Shown: piece by piece, positions 9,829-18,675 of the stretch
Layout of the letters: each line of letters starts with the position of its first letter
Position numbering within the stretch: the stretch's first letter is position 1
Source: Gammaproteobacteria bacterium
Lineage (GTDB): Bacteria > Pseudomonadota > Gammaproteobacteria > Pseudomonadales > Azotimanducaceae
Length of the DNA stretch: 37,950 bases
NCBI GenBank assembly: GCA_020832055.1
Contig: JAFIFL010000010.1
Coordinates: 1-37,950 of the forward strand
Direction of reading: 5' to 3'
Made by a program: the position numbers and the translations under genes
Notes under the pieces: model-generated
Databases searched by the model: none
Told to the model about the DNA's origin: nothing
The model's input: only the letters and a program-made list of their open reading frames with translations

Positions 9829-10671
9829 ATGCAGCTCGAATTCACCAAGATGCACGGTCTCGGCAACGACTTCGTCATCATCGATCTGATCACCCAGACT
9901 GCCATGCTGACGGCAGCGGACATTGCGCGCCTTGGCGACCGCCATACCGGCATCGGCTTCGATCAGCTGCTGGCGGTCGAACCCCCCGAAATTCCCGAGG
10001 CGGACTTCCGCTACCGCATCTTCAACGCGGACGGCAGCGAGGCCGAGCAGTGCGGCAATGGCGCGCGCTGCTTCACGCGTTTCGTCCACGACCGCAAGCT
10101 GGCCGTCAAACCCGACATCACCCTGCAGACCAACACCGGCAGCATCGTCTGCCATCTGCGGGAGAACGGTCAGGTGGAAGTGGACATGGGCGAGCCGAGC
10201 TTCGACCCGACGAGCCTGCCCTGCGTTGCCGATGACGAGTGCGAGGTCGATGGCGACACCGCCCGGGTCAGGATCGACGGCGAGACGCTTCAGCTTGCGC
10301 TGGTGTCCATGGGCAACCCTCATGCGATCCTGTTCGTGGACGACATCTTCACCGCGGGGGTCGAACGCATCGGCCCCGCAGTCCAGGCACTCGCGGCTTT
10401 TCCCAAGGGCGTCAATGTAGGTTTCTGTCAGGTGGTAGATCGTGGCTTCCTGCGCCTGCGCGTCTTCGAACGCGGCGCCGGCGAGACCCGGGCCTGCGGC
10501 AGCGGGGCCTGTGCCGCCGTGGCGGCCGCCCACCGGCGCGACCTCGTGGACGAGCGGGTGAAGGTCTCCCTGCCCGGAGGCAAGTTGCGGCTGTCCTGGC
10601 AGGGCCCGGATCATCACATTATGATGCTGGGACCCGCAGAGGTGGTCTTCGAAGGTCGGATCGAGCTATGA
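9829..10671 (+). CDS. dapF: Diaminopimelate epimerase
   Basis: MQLEFTKMHGLGNDFVIID; NADGSEAEQCGNGARC; ETRACGSGACAA. Confidence 0.97.
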   Translation: MQLEFTKMHGLGNDFVIIDLITQTAMLTAADIARLGDRHTGIGFDQLLAVEPPEIPEADFRYRIFNADGSEAEQCGNGARCFTRFVHDRKLAVKPDITLQTNTGSIVCHLRENGQVEVDMGEPSFDPTSLPCVADDECEVDGDTARVRIDGETLQLALVSMGNPHAILFVDDIFTAGVERIGPAVQALAAFPKGVNVGFCQVVDRGFLRLRVFERGAGETRACGSGACAAVAAAHRRDLVDERVKVSLPGGKLRLSWQGPDHHIMMLGPAEVVFEGRIEL

Positions 10672-11429
10672 GCGACAAGCCCCTGCCCAGGGTGGCCTCC
10701 AATGCCGATGCCTCCCTGAGCACCGACGACGTGGCAACCTATCTGCGCGATCACCCCGACTTCTTCGTCGGACGTGACGCGCTGTTGAGTGAGCTGCTCC
10801 TGCCCCATGGCAGCTCGGGTTCCGTCTCTCTCGTCGAGCGGCAGCTCAGGGTGCTGCGGGAACGCAACCAGAGCATGCGTCGCCGGCTCAACGAGATGGT
10901 GCGGACAGCAAGGCTGAACCATCGACTGTTCGAACGCACCCTCGAACTCACCCTGCGCCTGATGGAAACCGCAGGCACCGAAGCCCGGCTCCGACGCCTC
11001 GAAGAAGGGCTGTCCAGCGGCTTCGATCTCGACGCCGTGGCCATGCACGGCATCGAACGGGATGGCTTCCCCCCCGCCCTGCACCGGGCCGTCGCCGTCA
11101 CCGCCGAAGCTCAGGCCCAGCCCACCGTCGGTCACCTGCTGCGTCCCGGCCGCATCGTCTGCGGTCTGCTGCGGGCGCCGGAATTGACCTTTCTCTTCGC
11201 CGGTCATGAAAGCGAGGTCGCTTCCGCCGCCGTGATGCCGGTGGAGGTTCCAGGCGGCGTGCTGCTGCTGGCCCTCGGCAGCCGCGACCCGAATCACTTC
11301 ACGCCGGACATGGGCACGATGTTCGTCCGGTTCCTCGGCGACGCCATCGCCCGCATGCTGGTGCATGAGGCGCTGCCCGCCGGCGGCTCCCCTGCCGAGG
11401 GCGGGGCCGGCGCCACCGGAACCGCGTGA
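10668..11429 (+). CDS. DUF484 family protein (YigA-like)
   Basis: MSDKPLPRVASNADASLSTDDVATYLRDHPDFFVGRDALLSELLLPH...GSVSLVERQLRVLRERN; ATGA overlap with dapF; dapF-DUF484-xerC order. Confidence 0.92.
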   Translation: MSDKPLPRVASNADASLSTDDVATYLRDHPDFFVGRDALLSELLLPHGSSGSVSLVERQLRVLRERNQSMRRRLNEMVRTARLNHRLFERTLELTLRLMETAGTEARLRRLEEGLSSGFDLDAVAMHGIERDGFPPALHRAVAVTAEAQAQPTVGHLLRPGRIVCGLLRAPELTFLFAGHESEVASAAVMPVEVPGGVLLLALGSRDPNHFTPDMGTMFVRFLGDAIARMLVHEALPAGGSPAEGGAGATGTA

Positions 11430-12409
11430 GCCGGACAGAAGATCCTGCACCGCCAGCTGGAGCGAACCAGCAGGCCCTCGCTGCTTTCCTGCTCTATCTC
11501 GAACGCGAGCGTCAGCTTTCCCCCCACACCGTCAGCGCCTACCAAAGGGATCTCGAGCGTTTTCTGGCCCACCTGGCCCGGCGCGATGGGCAGCGGTCTC
11601 TCGACGCCGTCGACGTCCACGAAGTCCGCAGCTTCGTCGCCGCCGAGCATCAGCGCGGGCTCGACGGACGCTCCATTCGTCGCGCGCTGTCCGCCCTGCG
11701 GGCCCTGTTCGACCATCTTGCCCGGACAACTGGCATACGCCGCAATCCGGCCAAGGGCATTCCTGCGCCGAAGGCGGCCCGGCGCCTGCCGCGGACCCTC
11801 GACACCGACCAGGTCGGGCATCTACTCGGCGCCGGGGCGAGCGAGGGTCAGGACGACTTTCTCAGCCGAAGGGATCAGGCCTGCTTCGAACTGATCTACT
11901 CCAGCGGCCTGCGCCTCGCCGAACTCGTTGGGCTGGATGTCGGCGACGTCGACCTCGACGACGCTCTGGTGACCGTGACCGGCAAGGGGCGCAAGACCCG
12001 CGTCGTACCGGTGGGGCGACAGGCACGGGCAGCCATCCGCGCCTGGCTGCCCCACCGCGCGAGCGTGATGCCGCCCGGCAGCGAAGCCGAAGGTGGCGGA
12101 CCGCTGTTCGTGTCCCGCCAGGGCCGACGCATTGGCCCCCGCAGCATCCAGCAGAGGCTGCACCGGCGGGGACTTGCGCGGCAGATCGACGGCCGCGTGC
12201 ACCCGCATGCCCTTAGGCATTCCTTCGCCAGTCATCTGCTCGAGTCTTCCGGCGATCTGCGTGCAGTGCAGGAACTGCTCGGACATGCCGACATCTCCAC
12301 CACCCAGATCTACACCCATCTCGATTTCCAGCATCTTGCCGAGGTTTACGACCGCAGCCATCCCCGCGCCCAGCGCAGGAAACAGGAAAAGGACGATACG
12401 CTTGACTGA
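11426..12409 (+). CDS. xerC: Tyrosine recombinase XerC
   Basis: GTG start overlapping DUF484 stop; SGLRLAELVGL, HPHALRHSFASHLL, LGHADISTTQIYTHLD. Confidence 0.96.
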   Translation: MSRTEDPAPPAGANQQALAAFLLYLERERQLSPHTVSAYQRDLERFLAHLARRDGQRSLDAVDVHEVRSFVAAEHQRGLDGRSIRRALSALRALFDHLARTTGIRRNPAKGIPAPKAARRLPRTLDTDQVGHLLGAGASEGQDDFLSRRDQACFELIYSSGLRLAELVGLDVGDVDLDDALVTVTGKGRKTRVVPVGRQARAAIRAWLPHRASVMPPGSEAEGGGPLFVSRQGRRIGPRSIQQRLHRRGLARQIDGRVHPHALRHSFASHLLESSGDLRAVQELLGHADISTTQIYTHLDFQHLAEVYDRSHPRAQRRKQEKDDTLD

Positions 12410-13100
12410 CAGTTCTGCACGGATCCGCCTGATCACCTTCGACCTCGACGATACCCTCTGGCCCGTCGGGCCCGTCATCATCCGCGCCGAACACCGCATG
12501 CGGGACTTCCTCGATACCCACGCGCCCGAAGTGAACCGGCGCTTCGATCGCGACGCCCTGAACGCATTGCGCGAGGACATTCTCTCGAAGCAGCCCGAAT
12601 TACTGCACGACATCTCCGGCCTGCGACACCGGATCGTTGAAGCCACCCTCGAAGCCTGTGGCTATGCCGACGCGCCGGGGCTCGCTGCTGGCGCCTTCGC
12701 CGCCTTCATCGACGCCCGCCATGACATCGAGTATTTCGAGGACGCGCTGGACACCTTGGAGCACCTGAGTCGCCGCTATACCCTGGGCGCCCTGTCCAAC
12801 GGCAATGCCAGCGTGGCCCGTCTCGGTCTCGATCGCTACTTCGCTTTTCACCTGAGCGCCGAGGGCGTCGGTCGCCGAAAACCCCATCCAGCGATGTTCG
12901 AACGGGCACTGCAGGAGGCAGGTGTCGGCTCCGAAGCTGCCGTGCACGTGGGCGACCACGCGGAAGACGACATTCGTGGCGCGCATCAGGTCGGCATGGG
13001 CACGGTGTGGGTCAACCGCAGCGGGACGCCCTGGGAACTCGACGATCTCGTTCCGACCTGGGAGATCTGCGATCTCAAGCAACTTGCCGAGTTGTTCTGA
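12402..13100 (+). CDS. yigB: HAD-family hydrolase, YigB-like
   Basis: Likely TTG start at 12402 overlapping xerC; DxD motif ITFDLDDTLWPV; GRRKPHPAMFERAL; VHVGDHAEDDIRGAHQVGMGTVWVNR. Confidence 0.85.
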   Translation: MTDSSARIRLITFDLDDTLWPVGPVIIRAEHRMRDFLDTHAPEVNRRFDRDALNALREDILSKQPELLHDISGLRHRIVEATLEACGYADAPGLAAGAFAAFIDARHDIEYFEDALDTLEHLSRRYTLGALSNGNASVARLGLDRYFAFHLSAEGVGRRKPHPAMFERALQEAGVGSEAAVHVGDHAEDDIRGAHQVGMGTVWVNRSGTPWELDDLVPTWEICDLKQLAELF

Positions 13101-13192
13101 AGCCGGATGCCGGCCATCGGGATGCCATTGGCCATCCCGTGCGGGAAACGGTACGGTCAGGCTCCAGCCTCGACGCGCATTGCAGGACGCCT

Positions 13193-13846
13193 ATGAATCT
13201 CATCGCATTCGTGGCGGGAAAATTGACCCGGGAACTGTACGGGTGGAGCAAGGCGCCGCGTCAGCACAAAGCCCAGCGAGCCTTCGCCGAGCTTCGACTC
13301 GGTCCCGGCGACATCGCCATCGACTGCGGGGCCAACGTCGGCGACGTCACGCTGGCGATGGCGTCCGGGGGTGCAACCGTGCATGCCTTCGAGCCTTTTC
13401 CGGAGGCCTTTGCCGTCCTCGCGCGACGAACCCGGGATCTGCCGAATGTGCACTGCCATCAACGTGCCGTGGCCGATCGTTCCGGCAGCACCCGACTGTT
13501 CCTGCATCGCCACCGCAGCGACGATCCATTGAAGCATGCCTCCGGATCATCGCTTCTGGCCACGAAGCACAACCTCGATCCGTCCCGTTTCATCGACGTG
13601 GAAATGGTGGCTCTGACCGATGTGATTCATGATCTCGGAACGGTGAATCTGCTCAAGATAGACGTCGAGGGCTTCGAGATCCGGCTGCTCAACCACCTGC
13701 TCGATACCGGCGCCATCAACGCCATCGACCAGGTGTTCTGCGAGACCCACGAGTTCAAGGTGGCCGGCCTGTACCGCGACCTGAAACGGCTGCGCCAGCG
13801 GCTGAAGGCCGCTGGCATCGACCACGTCAATCTGGATTGGCACTGA
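13193..13846 (+). CDS. FkbM-family methyltransferase
   Basis: DIAIDCGANVGDVTLAMASGGATVHAFEPFPEA...VNLLKIDVEGFEIRLL. Confidence 0.88.
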   Translation: MNLIAFVAGKLTRELYGWSKAPRQHKAQRAFAELRLGPGDIAIDCGANVGDVTLAMASGGATVHAFEPFPEAFAVLARRTRDLPNVHCHQRAVADRSGSTRLFLHRHRSDDPLKHASGSSLLATKHNLDPSRFIDVEMVALTDVIHDLGTVNLLKIDVEGFEIRLLNHLLDTGAINAIDQVFCETHEFKVAGLYRDLKRLRQRLKAAGIDHVNLDWH

Positions 13847-13853
13847 AGCAGTG

Positions 13854-14030
13854 CTATCGGTGCTTGCCACGCTCGGCATCGCCTTCCGGTTCTGACCCAT
13901 CACGACCCGCGAGACTGTCCGCGAAGCGGTGATTGACGTCCCGATGTCCTGCTTCGTCGTCCCGCACCGCCAGGACGACGTCGCGCAGGCGCACCCTCCG
14001 GGAGACGAGGGGGTCCTTGGACGTCGACAT
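13854..14030 (-). pseudogene. C-terminal remnant of alternative oxidase (AOX), 58-aa ORF
   Basis: Hand translation: MSTSKDPLVSRRVRLRDVVLAVRDDEAGHRDVNHRFADSLAGRDGSEPEGDAERGKHR*; RDVVLAVRDDEAGHRDVNH matches the terminal AOX motif (RADEAHHRDVNH type); not in the supplied ORF track. Confidence 0.75.
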
Positions 14031-14080
14031 GGAAGCTCCAGCAATACTCAGCCTCCAGCATACGCAGCACGCAGCGGAAG

Positions 14081-15442
14081 TCAGGTGGTGAGTCCGTGCT
14101 CCCGGATGAACTGCTTCACCGCATCGAGATCGGCCGGCAACTCCACGCTGCGCACGGGTTTACCGATCAGGGCGTCCACGGCCGGATGATGGGCGAGATC
14201 CTCGCCGATGGCATCCTGCACCGCTTCCGGGAACTTCGCCGGATGGGCGGTGGCCAGGCAGATCACCAGCCGGCCTGGCGCCAGAGTCTCCGCCGCAGCC
14301 ACGCCCACGGCCGTGTGGGGATCGAGCAGGTAGCCGTGCTCCTGCCAGGTGTCCCGAATGGTCGCGAGGGTGGTTCGGGTGTCCACTGACCGTGCCCGAA
14401 TGAGAGGATCGAGCGGTCCCTCCGTACGGATCTCGCCCTTGGCCGAGAACTCGGCCATGAGGCTGACGAGGCGGGAGGCATCCTCGCCGCAGTGGTAGTA
14501 GAGAAAGCGCTCGAAGTTACTCGCCACCTGAATGTCCATGGAGGGACTGACGGTCTGGTGCACCTCACCGCGGCGATAGACACCGGTGTTGAAGAACACC
14601 GAGAGGATGTCGTTCTCGTTGGTGGCCAGCAGCAGCCGCTCCACCGGCAGCCCCATCCTCGCGGCCAGCCAGCCGGCGAAGATGTCACCGAAGTTGCCCG
14701 TGGGCACCGAGAAGGTCAGGGGAGCCCGCTGCCGCAACCCGGCATGGAAGTAGTAGACGATCTGGGCCATGACCCGGGCCCAGTTCACCGAATTGACGGC
14801 TCCAAGGCGCATGGATGACTTCAGGTCCAGATCGACGAAGGTGGACTTCATCAGCGCCTGACAGTCGTCAAAGCTGCCGTCGATGGACAGGGCATGGACG
14901 TTGGCATCCGCCACCGTGGTCATCTGCAGTTCCTGCACGCGGCTGGTCCGACCGCGCGGAAACATGATGAAGATGTGGATGTTGTGGTGGCCGCGCACCC
15001 CGGCAATGGCGGCGCTGCCGGTATCGCCGCTGGTGGCGCCGAGAATGTTCATGGACTGACCGCGGGCTTCGAGGATGTACTCGAAGAGATGCCCCAAGAG
15101 CTGCAGCGCCACGTCCTTGAACGCCAGCGTGGGGCCGTGCCAGAGCTCCAGAATCTGCCGCTCCCCCACGTCGACCATGGGCGTCACAGCCGGGTGATCG
15201 AAGCTGGCATAGGCCCGCTCGATCAGGCGTGCGAGATCCTCACGGGGGATGTCATCGCAGAACAGGCTGACGATCTCCAAGGCGAGTTCCTGGAAGGACA
15301 ACGTTCGCCAACGTTCGAGTTCCCCGCGCACGTCGGGAATCGACTCCGGCACCAGCAATCCACCATCCGGCGCCAGACCGGTGAGCACCGCATCCTGAAA
15401 GGACAGCGGCGGAGTCTGACCACGGGTGCTGACGTAACGCAT
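14081..15442 (-). CDS. thrC: Threonine synthase
   Basis: MRYVSTRGQTPPLSFQDAVLTGLAPDGGLLVPE; LAFKDVALQLLG; ATSGDTGSAAI. Confidence 0.97.
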   Translation of the reverse strand: MRYVSTRGQTPPLSFQDAVLTGLAPDGGLLVPESIPDVRGELERWRTLSFQELALEIVSLFCDDIPREDLARLIERAYASFDHPAVTPMVDVGERQILELWHGPTLAFKDVALQLLGHLFEYILEARGQSMNILGATSGDTGSAAIAGVRGHHNIHIFIMFPRGRTSRVQELQMTTVADANVHALSIDGSFDDCQALMKSTFVDLDLKSSMRLGAVNSVNWARVMAQIVYYFHAGLRQRAPLTFSVPTGNFGDIFAGWLAARMGLPVERLLLATNENDILSVFFNTGVYRRGEVHQTVSPSMDIQVASNFERFLYYHCGEDASRLVSLMAEFSAKGEIRTEGPLDPLIRARSVDTRTTLATIRDTWQEHGYLLDPHTAVGVAAAETLAPGRLVICLATAHPAKFPEAVQDAIGEDLAHHPAVDALIGKPVRSVELPADLDAVKQFIREHGLTT

Positions 15443-15549
15443 GGGGCGACCTTCAACTGAGCGGTTCAGGAACGACCGGTATCGACGGCCGCATGGCAAG
15501 GCGCGGATTCTAACCGACCCGGACAGCGTCGTCTCACGCTGAGCGCAGC

Positions 15550-16155
15550 TCAGTCACCGTCGGCATCCCGGGGCGCCCAATAGGGATACTTGACGCCCGC
15601 TATGCGATGCATCACGAAGGCCTGCAGCACCAGGATCGAGGCCCCCGCCAGCAGCAGCGGCAAATGCCACAGCGATGAGATCAGGCCCATGGACACCAGC
15701 CGCGAGGTGGCTGCGGCCGGCGGATGCGCCGCCCGCAGCCAGACCATCAGGGCACAGGAGAGGCCCATACCCACCGCCGTCGCCGCCACGCGCAGGACAT
15801 CCATGCCTCCTTCGAACGCGGACGGCGCTCCCAGCAGACCGAACATCCACAGACTGGCCCAGCCGGAAAGGACGCCGATGGTATGGCCGAGCAGGACGTT
15901 TCTCGGCGAGGCCGCCGCCACCAGCGGCCGATAGAACAGGATGAATGCACTCGAACCGACCGAGGGGAAGATGAACGGCTCCTGGGTGAGCAGCGCGATG
16001 CCTGCCAGCAGACCGATGCTCAGCGCGCCGTTGAAGCCGCTGATCAGCGCCAGTGCCGTCCGCGGGTGGAGATAGCCCACGAGGCGCTTGAGTCGCAGCC
16101 GCGCCAGCAGGAAGTAGGCGAGGCGACGCCGCGCCCGTTCGTTGCGTCCGACCAT
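15550..16155 (-). CDS. HPP family membrane protein
   Basis: HPRTALALISGFNGALSIGLLAGIALLTQEPFIFPSVGSSAFILFYRPLVAAASPRNVLLGHTIGVLSGW; 4-5 TM segments; start ATG at 16155. Confidence 0.75.
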   Translation of the reverse strand: MVGRNERARRRLAYFLLARLRLKRLVGYLHPRTALALISGFNGALSIGLLAGIALLTQEPFIFPSVGSSAFILFYRPLVAAASPRNVLLGHTIGVLSGWASLWMFGLLGAPSAFEGGMDVLRVAATAVGMGLSCALMVWLRAAHPPAAATSRLVSMGLISSLWHLPLLLAGASILVLQAFVMHRIAGVKYPYWAPRDADGD

Positions 16156-16178
16156 GAGTAACCCCCGAATCGTGCCGC

Positions 16179-16208
16179 AGCATAGGGACGGGGAGTCCGG
16201 CCTGACAA
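16179..16208 (-). promoter_or_regulatory. Candidate sigma70 promoter for the HPP gene
   Basis: Minus strand TTGTCA - 18 nt - TATGCT. Confidence 0.45.
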
Positions 16209-16439
16209 GTCGGCTGGCAGCGGCGAGTGATCCTGCAGTTGTGATCGTGACGGCGCGCGGCGCAGTCTCGGGGTGGGAGCCGACTCCGCTCCCCACGGCG
16301 AGGGGGAATATCGGGGCTCATGACCGGCGAGGCTCAGCGCCTACCGCGGCGTCTTTCGACCCTCGAGACAGGCAGCCCTGGACGCCAGTCGCGCAGTGGT
16401 CTGGGAACTCGACGTCGCCCGTGGTCAGGTGCGCCGCCC

Positions 16440-16505
16440 TTTCTGCAGAAACCCTTCATGCCCTCGGTCCTGCTGGCCGAGGTGCGGCGCATCCTCGACG
16501 CCTGA
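16440..16505 (+). pseudogene. C-terminal tail remnant of a response-regulator receiver domain
   Basis: FLQKPFMPSVLLAEVRRILDA* resembles the KPF...LL..VR..LD tail of REC domains; no receiver core upstream in any frame. Confidence 0.6.
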
Positions 16506-16514
16506 ACGCCCGCT

Positions 16515-17390
16515 TCAGGCCAGCACACGCGCCAGGAAACGTTCGATGGCCGCCAGGGCCTCCGGCTCGTCGAGCATGGGCGCATGCCCCACGCGCGGGA
16601 TCTCCACGCTCTCCAGGTCGGGCCGCCGGCGTTGCATTTCCGCCACGGTGGCGGCGGACAGGATGTCCGACAGGGCGCCGCGAATGACCAGCAAGGGCGT
16701 CGTGCCCATGGCGTCGAACACTGCCCACAGGTCCGGCGGGACGCCGCCGGCTTGGCCCGCATGGAACGGCTCGGCGATGGCCGGGTCATAGTCCAGCTCC
16801 AGCATGCCATCATCACGTTCGCGGTAAAGGCGCCGAGCGAAGGCGATCCAGGCGGCCTCGTCATAGTCCGGGAAGGCATCGCCGTTGCTGGCCCGTATGG
16901 CAGCGGCTGCCTCGACCCAATTTGCCACCGGCACGCCCTTGCCGACGTAGCCTGCAATCCGTGCCAGACCGATGGCCTCCACCACAGGACCGATGTCGTT
17001 GATCACCGCGCCACGATAGCGATCCGGTGCCGCCGCCAGCATGAGCATGGACATCAGTCCGCCCATGGAGGTACCGATCAGCACCGGCCTGTCGATGGCC
17101 AGGGCATCGAGCATCCCCAAGGTGTCCTGCACGTAACGCCCGACTTCGTAGTGCGACGGGTCGAGATCACGGTCCGAACGGCCACGGCCCCGCTGCTCGA
17201 TGGCCAGCAGCCGATGGCGGTCACGCAAATGTTCGCAAAGCGTCTCGAAATCAGCCGCATTGCGCGTCAGGCCATGCAGGCAGACCACCGTGGGAGCGCC
17301 TTCGGGACCGGCATAGTCCCGGGCATGGATGCGCAGGCCATCGTCGGTTTCATGAAATCGATCGGTATAGCTCGGCTTTGCTTCAGTCAC
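16515..17390 (-). CDS. Alpha/beta hydrolase
   Basis: VVCLHGLTRNAADFETL; RGRGRSD; nucleophile elbow GTSMGG; likely GTG start at 17390. Confidence 0.88.
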   Translation of the reverse strand: MTEAKPSYTDRFHETDDGLRIHARDYAGPEGAPTVVCLHGLTRNAADFETLCEHLRDRHRLLAIEQRGRGRSDRDLDPSHYEVGRYVQDTLGMLDALAIDRPVLIGTSMGGLMSMLMLAAAPDRYRGAVINDIGPVVEAIGLARIAGYVGKGVPVANWVEAAAAIRASNGDAFPDYDEAAWIAFARRLYRERDDGMLELDYDPAIAEPFHAGQAGGVPPDLWAVFDAMGTTPLLVIRGALSDILSAATVAEMQRRRPDLESVEIPRVGHAPMLDEPEALAAIERFLARVLA

Positions 17391-17502
17391 GTGGGCTGCC
17401 TCCAGTTGGTCTGTTGGTTCGCGCGATGAAATCGCACCAGGAGGGCGGGATGGCGATGCGCCTTGGCGCTGCTCCGGACCTCCCGTGCATCCGGACATCG
17501 CC

Positions 17503-18459
17503 TCAGCCGGCAAACGACGGCTGCTGCAGGTCAAGGCCGAAGGCCAGTGCCGAGAGTACGCTCGAAGTCAGGTGGCGACTGATGCGCGCATGAGGTACGA
17601 AGACATCGCCACCGTGGTATAAGCCCGGGAACACCGAGAGCTCGCAGGGAACGTCGGCATCGAGGAGGCGTCGCGCGTAGTCGATGTCCTCGTCGCGGAA
17701 AAGGTCTTCGCTGCCGACACAGACGTACGCCGGTGGCAATCCGGACAGATCCTCGGCGCGGCTGGCGGCAGCGTACGGCGAGGCGTCCAGACCCGGCGTT
17801 CCCGCCAGATACATTTCCCAGGCGTTGAAGGAGGTCTGCCGGTTCCAGACCGGGTGGTTGACGTAGCGTCCGGACGGGGTGGCGTGCAGGTTGTCGATCA
17901 TCGGATACAGCAGCAGCTGCATGCGCAGATCCGGGCCATGACGATCCCGGTTCATGAGTGCCACCCCGGCGGCCATGCCGCCACCGGCACTGGCGCCGCC
18001 AATCGCGATGCGGTCGCTGTCGATGTTCAACGCAGCGGCGTTCGCTGCCAGCCACAGCAGCGCCGCATGACAGTCCTCGGGACCGGCGGGAAATGGATGC
18101 TCCGGTGCCAGACGGTAGTCCACCGAAACCACGGCGCAATCCAGCGACTCGGCAATCACCCGCCCGCGGTCGTCCTCGGCGGTGCCGAGAATGTAGCCGC
18201 CGCCATGGATCCAAAGCAGCGCGGCCTGAGGAGATTCAGCCGGCCGCCGATAGAGGATCACGGGCACATCGCCGTCCGGGCCGGGGATGTGCCGCCGTTC
18301 CACCCCGACGCTGTCGGATGTCACCGGCACAGCACGCTGGGCCGCCATGACCTCTCGGACCTGCTGCAGGTTGCCGCGATCGATGCGGCCGAAGTTCGGC
18401 GGCAGGGTTGCGAGCGCTGCAGCGAGTTCCGGGTCCAGTCGGGCGTAGTTCAGTTCCAT
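17503..18459 (-). CDS. HSL-family alpha/beta hydrolase (esterase/lipase)
   Basis: LLWIHGGGYILG; YRLAPEHPFPAGPEDC; GASAGGGMAAG. Confidence 0.93.
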   Translation of the reverse strand: MELNYARLDPELAAALATLPPNFGRIDRGNLQQVREVMAAQRAVPVTSDSVGVERRHIPGPDGDVPVILYRRPAESPQAALLWIHGGGYILGTAEDDRGRVIAESLDCAVVSVDYRLAPEHPFPAGPEDCHAALLWLAANAAALNIDSDRIAIGGASAGGGMAAGVALMNRDRHGPDLRMQLLLYPMIDNLHATPSGRYVNHPVWNRQTSFNAWEMYLAGTPGLDASPYAAASRAEDLSGLPPAYVCVGSEDLFRDEDIDYARRLLDADVPCELSVFPGLYHGGDVFVPHARISRHLTSSVLSALAFGLDLQQPSFAG

Positions 18460-18620
18460 GGCGAGCGCTTCTCCTTCTGGTCTGGAATCGGCAGGGCGCC
18501 AGCGAGTATTGCAGGGGAGCAGTGGGAGGGGAATGCCGGTCGGACTCGAGGCCCGATTCCTTACATTTGTTCAGCCCCGGGGCCAGGGGAGGGGTGACCG
18601 TGGGCTCCATCTGCAAGGCG

Positions 18621-18650
18621 AAAAAAAGGGGCGCCCGAAGGCGCCCCTTG
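18621..18650 (-). terminator. Rho-independent terminator of amtB
   Basis: ggggcgcc-cgaa-ggcgcccc stem-loop adjoining a 7-A run (T7 on the minus strand). Confidence 0.9.
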
Positions 18651-18675
18651 ATCGTGCCGTGGGACGAGCCGGCAA

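Noticed and set aside
13117-13139. cgggatgccattggccatcccg stem-loop after yigB
   Set aside because: No U-tract and an 8-nt loop; insufficient to call a terminator
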